From NCBI GenBank assembly GCA_009760855.2, contig WPIO01000001.1, positions 7,001,001 through 7,065,000 on the forward strand: a DNA stretch of 64,000 nt, read 5' to 3'. A program made the translations under genes and the position numbers. Below are positions 1 through 9,899 of the stretch, in pieces (the first letter of the stretch is position 1; every line of letters begins with the position of its first letter). The DNA is from Cristatella mucedo. Its lineage: Eukaryota > Bryozoa > Phylactolaemata > Cristatellidae. The notes below the pieces were generated by a model. That model was not told where the DNA came from. It worked only from the letters and a program-made list of their open reading frames with translations, and ran no database searches.

Positions 1-163
1 ACGTATGTGTAATTTGACCATATTTGCTTTTTTCCTATCCTATCGGTAGCCATCTAAAAAATGCGACCCGTGTATACTGTATTACTTACTATTAATATGT
101 AGTACTGTGTATGCATTCTTGGTGTCGCGTTTTCGGTCATCCAGCTTTGCTTGCCGTCCATAG

Positions 164-3064
164 GAGATTGTCGTTGGGAGCAACATGGACAAGATTTACC
201 TTGTGATGGACTTTGTTGAGCATGATCTCAAGAGTCTAATGGAGAATATGAAACAACCGTTCCTCGTTGGTAAGCTATGCATTCTGTCGCTTAGCCATAG
301 TATTATTAGGACACGGTTACTTCTGGAGAAAGCGATTCGTGTCCGATCGCCGTACGCCATATCTGAGATACTGTAATGATGTTTTAGGAGAGGTTAAGAC
401 TCTCTTGAAGCAGCTTCTTGCAGCTGTGGCTCATCTGCATGACAATTGGATACTGCATAGAGATTTGAAGACGTCCAATTTGCTGCTCAGCCATAAGGGC
501 ATTTTGAAAGTGAGTTTGGATGCTGGCGTTCCAATTCTCTCGGCAGCCATGCCACTAATGTGACATAATGAGTGGGTGAGGGAGTCAGTTTGAAGCATTT
601 TGTACAGTATGTTAGTGCTCACAACTGTGGCTGCTCTGGAAACCGGTGCGCAACCTTATCTTGAAATCGTAAACACGCCTATCTACAAAGTGTTTTATAG
701 ACAGTCTAATTAAAACTGGCAGCCTCTTTGTCCTATCGTTCACTGTATACTTCATCGTCTTTGCAGGTAGGAGACTTTGGGCTGGCTCGTGAATATGGCT
801 CGCCTCTGAAAGCATACACGCCCATCGTCGTTACACTGTGGTACCGAGCTCCAGAGCTCCTGCTGGGCTGCAAGTACTATTCGACACCAGTGGACATGTG
901 GTCTGTTGGCTGCATCTTTGCCGAATTTCTTAATATGAAGCCGCTGTGGCCTGGAAAGTCCGAGAATGACCAGCTCAATAAGATATTCCAGGTATAGGGG
1001 AACTGCTGTGGTTGCAGGAGCATTTTTGTCCATTAGTAAACGATGCAACGAGCTGATAACGCAACGGGTGCTTTTACCTCTATCATACTCGAAACATTGG
1101 TGTGCCACTTGCTCCCTCTCGCCCACCTGCTGGTCCATGGCAAAACCTGTATCTGAATGCTTTACATATCTTGTACATAATAGTAGATGCCTTTTGAGAG
1201 CTTCATTCAGCATCACTGCCTTACACTTGCAAGTGTTAATCCGACGATTGTGTTCTACTTCATTGGGGATCCCCTTATCTGGCTTACCGGCTACTTCATT
1301 ATTGTTGTTCTTAAGGACTTTTGGCTGTGTGAATCCATAGGTGGTAGCAATTGGGCTGCTGTGAATATTAAATGAAGTGTGTCTAATGCCTGTGACAAGC
1401 AGCACCCAATCTCTTTTGATTACCTGGTTCCCTCCCAGTATTAATAAGTTACTAAGGAGTAGGGTGCGACTGCAATAGCCTTCAGCTTCTAATGACAACA
1501 ACCGGTGGCTGGTGGCCTGGGAGCTTATCGTTGTAGCTCTCTGGCTGGGCTGCCATCGAAATGACTGGTGCTTTTTGCAGATCTTACATATTTGGTAGGC
1601 TGCTTGCTATACACTGGTATGCTATCTAATCTTAAATTGCCGGCAGTTTGGCTGGGCCTGTCAAGCTATGCTTGTTGAGCCTGTTCAGGCCTCCAAACTG
1701 TCAGCAACACCGTCAGTTGAGGCTCAAAAAGGGAGGAGGTGCCAGGTGGCTGCTAGGAAGGATCCAGACTTTTTTTGGCAAGGGGCCAGTCAGTAGACGT
1801 CCCTCGACGATCATATGTCAATAGTTCAAGGGCAATTGCTGAGGATCTTCCCAGAATAAATCATTAGATAAGGTTTACCGAACAGGTGGCACATCTTTGA
1901 AATACAAGGAATTCTGATTATTTACCGATTTTAATTTAAGGGATCTCCAAAAAGAAGTTAGTGACATCTTTCTTGATGATTGTAATGTTAGCAGACGTGT
2001 AATCTTGTTTGTTTAAATTCTGTGTCAGGAAGGGGAGTTGTCTGTAGTACCACTGACTATTCTACTGCAATCACTTACTATATTATATAAGTAGTTGCCA
2101 TGTGGTTTGTGCTGTAGTGCCTGCCTGCTAAAGTTATATAGAATGTTACTCTTCAACCGAGCCTGTAAATAGTAAGAGCTAACTTGCCACTTCTTCGTGG
2201 TTTTGCTTTTGACATCGTCTACATCGTTGTCTTTTCTCCTTATGCAAGAGAGGGTATGCCTGTGCCGACGTGGCACGACAACATTGGACTTATTAAGGTT
2301 TTGTGTAATACATAACATTCGGTGTGATTGTGGGGACCCCATTGCAGGAGGGTCTGTCAACCTCATAAAGGATAGGATTGTGGGGACCCTAGGATAATCG
2401 AAAGCTGTGGCCAGGTAGTGTGAGTGTTTCAGTATGGTTTTCTCCAAAAACTCTCCTTCCCTCTATCGAGGATGAAGAGCACTAGCACTTATTTTAACAT
2501 ATTAAAGGTAAATATCACTGCTTTAACTAGTCGGGAGCATAAACCAGCAGATGATTAAGAGTATTGTGTCGGGTTAGGTTAAGTAATCAAAGTTGCTCAG
2601 GTATCATTTCAAATATTCGTAAGCACCATCGGACAGTGGGCTTGAACTAAATGAATTTGCGAGAGAAAGAGGTAGAGAGAAAGAGAGAGAGAGGAGGAGG
2701 ATAAGTGACAGATTGCAAAAAGAGAGGGGGAAAGTAAAAAAAAAAAAAAGACTAGAGTTTGTTGGAGAGACAGATAAGAAGAGGGGGATGATCGTTTGCT
2801 GACAGGGAAAGTATCGTCGAGCCCATAAGAAGTAAAATATATTTAATAACATGGGCCATAGTGGCTTGCCTGCCAATCGCTGCATCACAGAGGAATGCGC
2901 ATCCGCCTGCTATGGATAAGCATTATTATCCCGGTGAAGGCTTGTAGCACCAAGAGAGATGCATAAGAACTGTGGGAGTTCCACAACTTAGGACTTACCG
3001 AGTGATATTTTTATGTTTTCAGTAATCTGTGGTCTTTAATTTAAAGAAATTGACACGTGATGCA

Positions 3065-3142
<78 letters not shown>

Positions 3143-6100
3143 TTATTTATTTATTTATTTATATTTATATATGCAATACTGGACCAATAACTTTGCACAC
3201 CCTGGTAATCAAACTGAATCTCCAGAGTTGCAGAGTTTTACCGAAAATCAAAGCCAAAAAATACCACCATTAACGATTGTAAAGCCTATTAGTTGTGCAA
3301 AACATGCCCAGCTGATTGCCATCGATTGCAAATGATTCTGCAAACTAACTTGTTTGACGGTGTGTTGCCTACGAGCACCAGGAGGCAGAAATTGCAATAA
3401 CTGGCTAGCTAGATATGAAGGAGCCAGGCTGCTGCAAGCCACGTCAGGGTAAGTGCTTTGGTTCTTATCTGCTCATTGTCCAGGAGCTATTGCCACTTCA
3501 TGGCTAGTTACTGAATGATCACTTGTGTGTAAGTCGACGATTTGCCATATGCCTTCTAATTTGAACTTGCTATTTTGGCCTAGCTAGTCTTAATTATAGC
3601 TTACATCGTTGACAAAGTCTTCGGCTCAAGTCGTCTTCTTTATTGGAACCTATGCCTTGGCATTGGCCATGAAACCTCAAACCAGCACAGTTAGGCATGA
3701 ACCAGATGCGTCTCTTGCTCACCCCTTGTACTCGAAAGATTTTCTTGTGGGCGTTTTATTGTGTTACAGAGGCCTTAATTGTGAGATACTGTTGGTAAAG
3801 TTGGTACGCTAGTTTATCTTTGGTATGCTGCAGTGATGGCAGTTCAGGTGCACGCCCGTGCTGCCCGACAGGCCATAAAAGAAAATGAAAAGACAGTTGT
3901 TGTGCATCATACGAGTTCTTTTACCCAGAAAACTAACCGTTTTATTTTGATCGATATTTGCTGTGGTAAGCCTATGCTCAGGCCTTGTACTGTTGTGCTT
4001 TAGGATTTGGGCTCGCCCAATGAAAACATCTGGCCGGGCGTTATGGAGCTACCAGTCATGAAAAAATGTACTTTTGCTTCACATCCTTACAACAACCTTC
4101 GTGCTCGCTTCACCAGCCTCTTGTCCAACAATGGTTATGATCTATTAAATAGGTACATGCACATATGCTGGGTCTTAATGTTCTCGCAATATTATCTCGC
4201 CCTTATTAAAAACAGCACAGTACATCCAGGCTGTTGTATAATTTTTGCTGCCGTTTTGCTAGGTTTCTTACTTACAACCCTGCAAAACGGATCAGTTCTG
4301 AGGAGGCCGCGAAGCACGACTACTTTAGGGAGTCACCACTGCCCATCGACCCTTCGATGTTTCCCACTTGGCCAGCAAAGAGTGAGCAGCCACGAAAGCG
4401 GGGCTCCACACCGAGACCACCGTCAGGTGGTGGTGCATATAAGCTGCTGGTGAGTGCTTCTCTTCAGCTGATGGACTCTGCACTGCAATGGGCATTTAAC
4501 GACTCCGTGGGGGCCAAAAAAGTGGTTTGTGGGTGGTGGGCAACGCCTCTTTGAGTTTCAGGATCTGTCCAATGTCGAGATGTCTCCCAATGAGCCTATC
4601 AGCCTTACAATTGTTTACACCACTTGGCACTAAATCAGTGGTTCTCAACCTGTCTAATGCCGCTACCCTTTAATACAGTTCCTCATATTATGGTGACCCC
4701 CAACCATAAAATTATTGTGTGCAAAATGTGGAAATGCATGTTTTCCGATGGTCTTAGGCGACCCCTATGAAAGGGTCGTTTCGACCCCTACAGGGGTCGC
4801 GACCCACAGGGTGAGAACAGCTGCACTAAATGGAAGTGATAATATATTGGCCCCATGTTTACTCTCCTTTTGTTTTTACATCCAGTCCTGTTAAATTTTC
4901 TGGAAGATAATCGAGTTGATGAAAAAAGTGTTCGGAGTTGCTGTCATCGACGTCAGCCGCCAAGAGCAACAGAAAATAAAGAGGGATGTGCTAATCTTGA
5001 CTCGGTGGACACAGCTCTGTCGTCTTTATGTGGGATGCCAGTATTGCAATAACTTTTGCCAAGTTAGTGGCACCATACTCAGCAATCTAGATTCTCTACT
5101 GGAATAACTTCTAGCCTGTTGTAGCAGAGGTTTCACGGTAGCATGAATGAATCCTTTTCTTCTTCTGCAAATGTTTGTTCAATAGGATTAGTCTCTACGG
5201 GCAGGCTTGCTAGACGTGAAAGTGTTTTTTGCTTGTTCGTGCCTTTTGCCAGTAACTAAAATGTCGTTAGTGCCAGATGTCTTGATAAAAAGCAGAGAGT
5301 AATCAAGGCCCAGGCATTCTGTTAACATAAACTACAAAGCTCGGTTAAGGATGTGTCAGCTGAGGATGCATCGTACTTAATGAGAATGCTATACAAATTG
5401 CTTACAAATGTCTTGTTATTTGCAAACCTCTGAATAGGCTCATTGCCCCTGCAGTTTGGAGGGGCCTAGCAGCCCAGGAAGCTAGTGCCTATCAAAGGAA
5501 ATTCTTCTCATTATATAGCTACCCACGAGCAGGGCTCTTAGCAAACCAATTCGTTCCCTACTTTGCCATTGATAAGACCTCTTTTGTGGAGGTGCTTCAG
5601 CCGGCCATTGATTGGTCTTAGAGCACTGGGTTTCGTGACGGGCCATCTCATTATAATGCCTTGCAGCGAAATATCCCACCGGCCTTCTAAATGTTGTTAA
5701 GAAAGTATGTGTCTAGCACAGGGGTCGGCAAACTTTTTGGACTACTGGGATGTTTCAGGGGGGTCAAGAAGGCACACTGGGCAAGAATGGGCGTGGCCGG
5801 ACGAACAAACAGTCACGCTTGGCAATTATAGGGGTAGACAGATATCATCCCTCCCCGGTCAGCACTTCTGTTTCATACAAGCGCCTGACATCAGTTCTAA
5901 AAATAAACACGGGCCGCAGCTTGAGCTGCAGCCAGCAGCAATGAAGGGGAGCAAAACTGTGACAATTCAATTAGGCAGGATCCAACAATAAATAAATAGG
6001 GGGCTTTATGTCGGACTAGAATACTAGCTAGGCCATATCTGGCCTTTAAGGTCGGAGTTTGCCGATCTCTGATCTAGCAGGTTTGTCCATATTAAGTTGC

Positions 6101-7677
6101 TTCTGCATGTTGTAGCACCTTGAGTTGCATTTGCTCCTGGTTCATACTTCGGCAAGTGCACGAGCTTGTGCAGCTGGCCAGGCTGCCTGCCTCTTTTTGT
6201 TTAGTAACCCTGGCACTTCACTTGCCTATGCTTTGATGATTCTGTCAGGCCACTCACTGTGCTAGCCGATCTGTGCTGCTAGCTGATCTGTGCCGTTTGC
6301 CTTCGCTCGACATTCATTCATAGCAGCTCAACGTAAGGCTAAACTCTTCCCCTTTAAATAAGCGTGGAATTTATTATGCTGACTAACTTATAATGGCTAT
6401 AGGTGGCAATTCTGCTGCCTGAAGTACTACGTTTGATGTTTTTTATGAATATGAGGCACAAAAACCCGTAGCCCTTTATTTTCTGAGTGGTCTCAAGAAC
6501 TCGGTTACTTGACCAAGCCTCTTTTATTTGTCTTGCTTCTGCTGGTGAGCAGTCAGCATACCAGTGAGCTCAGATAATGAAGCTGTAAGTTCTGGCTTCA
6601 TAAAAAAAAATGTTAAGGCAGCTCCCTCATACAGTTCGTCGTGTACAAGCATTCTTTCCACATTCATTGTGGGAGCCTGAGGGTATGTAGTACACTTAGC
6701 TTCTCGAGCAACCAGAACTACCTCATGTTGCAGTTTGATGGGCGTGGTAATAAAGCATACTATTTTGCTGGCTGAATAATGTTAACATACAAGTGAACCC
6801 CCTCCCTCTCCTGCTGTAACATCATATGAACTGCTGAGCTGACCTCCATTTCAAATAGTGTAAATTAATTGCAAACATAATACTATAATATAATTCATTT
6901 GTATAGTGCCGTAAGACACTTTAATCACTATTCAGGCTATTCGCATGTGCCACGGTGCTCGATCCCACGACATTGGTCATCAAATGTATTCACCATGACC
7001 TCGGTCGTTAAAAGACAAACACCTTAACCCCAGAGCCAAACCAGGGCAGCATGGGATTTAAGCATCACAGATGGCACAAATAGACTAGCTGCAGTCCTTT
7101 TTCTTAGGATTTCACTTTTAACTGCTACAGGGCCTTGAGCGTAATAGCTCACTAGTTGCTGCTTATCGTCTAATTAAACTTTAGAATTATTTGCCGTCAA
7201 TGGTATCCGAAGATTCAAGTATGTCATGTGGTTCCTGCCTTACAGTAATGCTCCTGCTGTTAGATCTCCAGACTTATGTAAAAAGGTAGTTGGTTGCATG
7301 TGTGGATCTTGAGATCTGCACTGTTGGTTCGTTGCTTTAGTTTGGTGAATAATGGTTCTTGTAAATGCTTTTACCTAGCTTTTAGGTTTTCTTAGCCAAG
7401 TGACAAATTCAATTCAATTATTGTTCAGATACTAATTTTGAGATACGATTCTGAATTTGTAGATGATTAGGAGTGGGTGGTCAGCGTTTTGTCACATGTT
7501 TTTACTACATTGCTGAACGTGGATCTCGTCTGCTTCATTCCATGTTAATTTACTTTTGCCTGTTTCGATTTTTAGGGTGATAATGATGACGAAGCCATGG
7601 CAAGTGCGGGATTCCACATGAGTGGGACTGCAAAGGGCGTATCTGCTGTCGGGCATGGGTTCAGCCTCCGATTCTAG
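164..7677 (+). CDS. CDK11: CDK11 (PITSLRE) protein kinase, 3' part of gene, six exons
   Basis: CDK11 is a cyclin-L-dependent nuclear Ser/Thr kinase linked to transcription and pre-mRNA splicing. Exons: 164-269, 388-509, 767-991, 4004-4152, 4263-4449 and 7576-7677 (stop TAG). All introns are GT..AG. The exons sum to 891 nt and stay in frame, giving 296 residues of the kinase C-terminal part; the glycine loop and beta3 lysine lie upstream of the window. Visible motifs by fragment residue: the hinge region near 10-22, HRDLKTSN with catalytic Asp61, DFG Asp79, T-loop Thr99 in [10 protein letters not shown], and APE Glu106. The C-terminus carries the family hallmarks [17 protein letters not shown] and a GFSLRF end. 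Start is an acceptor (cag/ag at 162-163), not a start codon. The last intron holds two hAT elements. The very close match to the CDK11 family makes other CDKs unlikely. Confidence 0.95.
3064..3161. repeat. Compound microsatellite (CT)n(AT)n(TTTA)n
   Basis: Three simple repeats run into one another: CT dinucleotides, then about 50 bases of AT, then TTTA/ATTT tetranucleotides. Confidence 0.95.
3300..3440 (-). repeat. Degraded LINE-A-like fragment
   Basis: The reverse strand reads [18 protein letters not shown], which resembles the LINE-A C-terminal segment [17 protein letters not shown] seen at 9.1 kb. It is short and diverged, so the call is tentative. Confidence 0.4.
4636..4823. mobile_element. 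SPIN-like non-autonomous hAT element with perfect 8-bp TSD
   Basis: The 188-bp element begins CAGTGGTTCTCAACCTG and ends CAGGGTGAGAACAGCTG, imperfect terminal inverted repeats. It is flanked on both sides by the 8-bp direct repeat CACTAAAT (4628-4635 and 4824-4831), the expected hAT duplication length. Internal motifs such as TTTCCGATGGTCTTAGGCGA and the GGGTCGCGACCC run match, from memory, non-autonomous SPIN (Space Invaders) hAT elements of tetrapods. It has no coding capacity and must have been moved by a transposase encoded elsewhere. It lies inside a CDK11 intron, clear of the splice sites. Confidence 0.85.
5719..6071. mobile_element. hAT-type MITE (Charlie-like ends)
   Basis: A 353-bp element with terminal inverted repeats: the left end reads CAGGGGTCGGCAAACT and the right end in reverse complement reads CAGAGATCGGCAAACT. 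Flanking 8-mers GTCTAGCA (5711-5718) and ATCTAGCA (6072-6079) differ at one base and fit an aged 8-bp duplication. No transposase frame is present. The ends resemble hAT-Charlie families, but I cannot name the family. Confidence 0.75.
6885..7040. repeat. Repeat D fragment, copy 1
   Basis: About 150 bases starting near ATTCATTTGTATAGTGCC and including a segment like TCATCAAATGTATTCACC. It is similar along its length to 45770-45930. The start resembles the stem of L2-type LINE 3' ends (GCGCC..ACTTTAATC), so it may be the tail of a third LINE family. Confidence 0.6.
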
Positions 7678-7797
7678 CTAAAACTAGTTAGGGTCGTTTA
7701 TTTGAACATTTGCATGTACTGTCACAGTTGCAATTTGAAGAAATATATTTCTTTATCGACTGCAGTCTTCAATTATTTTCACGTGGTTGTACTTGTA

Positions 7798-7900
7798 ATA
7801 ATAGTTATAAATAATAAAAAACCATTATAAAGCACTTAAAAAACTAAATTAATTTCTAGGCACTTTACATATGCTGGAAAGGTAACGTTTCAATTGATAA
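7798..7900 (-). mobile_element. LINE-B 3'-tail remnant
   Basis: Reads in reverse like the LINE-B terminus: AT-rich tail, then CTAGGCACTTTACATATGC as at the ends of the 14.2-kb and 55.8-kb copies. It lies 120 bp after the CDK11 stop codon. Confidence 0.55.
7813..7818 (+). promoter_or_regulatory. Candidate CDK11 polyadenylation signal
   Basis: AATAAA lies 136 bp after the CDK11 stop codon and is the first perfect hexamer on the + strand in that region. It sits within the LINE-B tail remnant, so the signal may be transposon-derived. No transcript evidence is available. Confidence 0.4.
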
Positions 7901-8695
7901 GGGCTAAACATTATCGCTTTATTTATACGTACAAACGATGCAAATAAAATACGAACGATTGATCGAGCTGCATGCACGCTAAGCTGATGCTGTTAAATGT
8001 ATCAATTTATTCATTTCCCCTACCTCACTCCATGCCAGCTTCATGATAGCTTACCAGTTACAGTTCATCTGACACCAGGAAAGCCCAGGTTTGCTTTATA
8101 GCTGTTGAGCTAGAAGCTGATTGCGGTCTTTAGAGCTTTGAACATGCTGCCCTCCATTCGAGTCACGGATACCAGTCATAGCTTGTGGCGACAGCCTGGC
8201 AAGCTCAGCCTTTTGAGGTGCTCAGACAGTGGAGGTTGACTGTAGGCCAGCTAGGATAAATGTCGGTCTCGTGGGTACTTAAAGCAGATGAAAACTATTA
8301 TTGATATTAGTTAACCGCATCCCTTACTGCATGTTTCTGGAAAATATATTTCGAGGAAACTATCCTGATGCATGCATAGCAAAATTGAATGAGTAGCTTC
8401 GGAAAGGGGTACTGCTAGGTGCTCTTGAAGCATCAGTTGTAACAAAGATATACAGTCGCCTCTGCTTATAAGAATACGCTCGCTCTGGTCGGCAAATAAG
8501 CATTCTTGTATGCTTTGGTATGTATCAAAGCACACAGAATGATTAATAAGAATAATAATGCTCTGGTTATTTTTAAGGGCTGCAATTCTCTGCTCGATGC
8601 GATTTTAAGATGTTTTTTCTCGATCTTATCTGCAATTGCATAGTACTCATTGTATTCTATAGTATTTTTGCTCCAAATATTTGCAAACAGTTTTC
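7901..8695. other. Intergenic stretch, nothing recognised
   Basis: Between the CDK11 3' end and a LINE-A copy. No conserved coding frame, RNA gene or repeat could be recognised. Confidence 0.6.
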
Positions 8696-8705
8696 AGCAC
8701 ATGTA

Positions 8706-9214
8706 TCTCCGTCTGTAACTCCACAAAGTCATAAAGACCATGTGGGTGTTACGCAGGAGAGTTTTGTATAGCACACTCACAGCCTAAGCGACTTTCGGTA
8801 CGCGTTCGGTAGCCAACGGACTCAGTCTCACGAAACAAAGAGAAAGTGGGAAGCCTAGCAGAGTCAGGAGAGCAGTTGAGGTAGTGAGTAGCATTGAGGT
8901 AGCAGCTCAGAACTGCTGATAAGGATGTGCCATAGTCGGCAATAGCAGAGTAGCTGTCGTTGCGTAAGAATTGTGGAAGCGAGTTCCACAGTCTAGGACC
9001 TGCAGAGCTAAAGCTTCTATTGCCAACGGTCTTTAAGCGGAGGAATGGAACAGCTATTTTATTGTCCATACGGGACCTGACGGTACAAAGAGGCTGAAAC
9101 TGGTGCAGCAGTTCAGCTAGGTACGAAGGAGCCAACCTGTGGCGGGCTTTATGGGTCAGTTTAAGAACTTTGCACTGTATTCGTTGCTCAACCGGCATCC
9201 ATCCTAGCTCTTTT
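8706..9214 (-). mobile_element. LINE-A, 5'-truncated 3' end, with 10-bp TSD
   Basis: The reverse strand encodes the end of a CR1/L2-like ORF2 (about 156 residues from LKELGWMPVEQRI through [15 protein letters not shown] to the stop), the thumb/C-terminal part after the RT catalytic domain. The direct repeat AGCACATGTA flanks it exactly (8696-8705 and 9215-9224), which defines a clean insertion. The frame is open, suggesting modest age. It is the reference for the other LINE-A 3' fragments in this window. Confidence 0.85.
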
Positions 9215-9289
9215 AGCACATGTAATGCATCTTCGCGTTACTCGGCATACCTCCAGCAACTGAATCTTCTCAAGCTTATCTGTGTCGTT

Positions 9290-9890
9290 TTCATCCTCCC
9301 CCGCTTAGATGCTTGGGCTGTACTTGCTCGAAAGTTTCAGCATCGGTTAACATGCTGTGGCATGCGACTTCGTAATCGCTGTCTACAAAATCTGCTTGAG
9401 TGACTCCTTCTCCTAGCTCAGTAGCCACTACTGGAATCGGCAGAACGTCATCCTCATTGTCGTCCGAACCTACTGTTGGGAAGTTTCTGAAACAGTTTTG
9501 GATCATAACTGGCGACACTAGCAACCGCCCATGCTTCATCAAGGGAACTAGCACGTCAGTTGGCTTTGCGTAATCAATAATTGAGCATTATTCGATTGCC
9601 TGAAGCATCTGCTGTATCATGTTCGTCCTGTAGTGGACTTTCGTGATTCGGATGATTCCTTAAGCCAGCCGCTGTATGAGAGATGAGTTCGGTAACATAA
9701 ACTCCACTTGGTTATTATTGAGCTGCCCTTCTGCTTTATGGCGACAAGCCGCGTCGTCGGCAAACAAAAGGATTTTTTGATTACCCAACTCCTGATCAAA
9801 CATAAGAAGAATATCAGCCCAAATTCGACCGGTTATCCAAGCGTTGCTGCTACAGTAAAGGCGATCCAGCAGTTCGAAAGCACCGTATTT
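9290..9890 (-). pseudogene. Tigger/pogo-type DDE transposase remnant
   Basis: The reverse strand carries, in successive frames, pieces like a DDE_1 (pogo/Tigger/jerky) transposase: AWITGRIWADILLMFDQEL, KILLFADDAACRHKAEG (second catalytic Asp region), VEFMLPNSSLIQ, GIIRITKVHYRTN and VSPVMIQNCFRNF, then an acidic tail with VGSDDNEDD. Stops and frameshifts interrupt it, and the N-terminal DNA-binding half and the first catalytic region are missing. No inverted repeats were located. Confidence 0.7.
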
Positions 9891-9899
9891 TGCTAATTT

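Larger units (their letters stand above)
992..4003 (+). other. CDK11 intron 3
   Basis: A 3.0-kb intron between the exon ending KIFQ and the exon starting DLGSPNEN. It holds a purine-rich stretch (about 2650-2790), a compound (CT)n(AT)n(TTTA)n microsatellite (3064-3161) and a weak antisense LINE-A-like remnant near 3300-3440. No exon-like frame with kinase similarity was seen; the open frames on either strand are chance. Confidence 0.8.
4450..7575 (+). other. CDK11 intron 5
   Basis: The last CDK11 intron, 3.1 kb, between the exon ending GGGAYKLL and the terminal exon starting GDNDDEAM. It hosts the SPIN-like element (4636-4823), a second hAT MITE (5719-6071) and a repeat-D fragment (about 6885-7040). 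Nothing else was recognised. Confidence 0.85.

Noticed and set aside
752-1501. 249-codon open frame on the - strand
   Set aside because: Overlaps CDK11 exon 3 antisense and its intron; no family motif; a shadow.
5707-5991. 94-codon open frame
   Set aside because: Lies inside the hAT MITE; no transposase motif.
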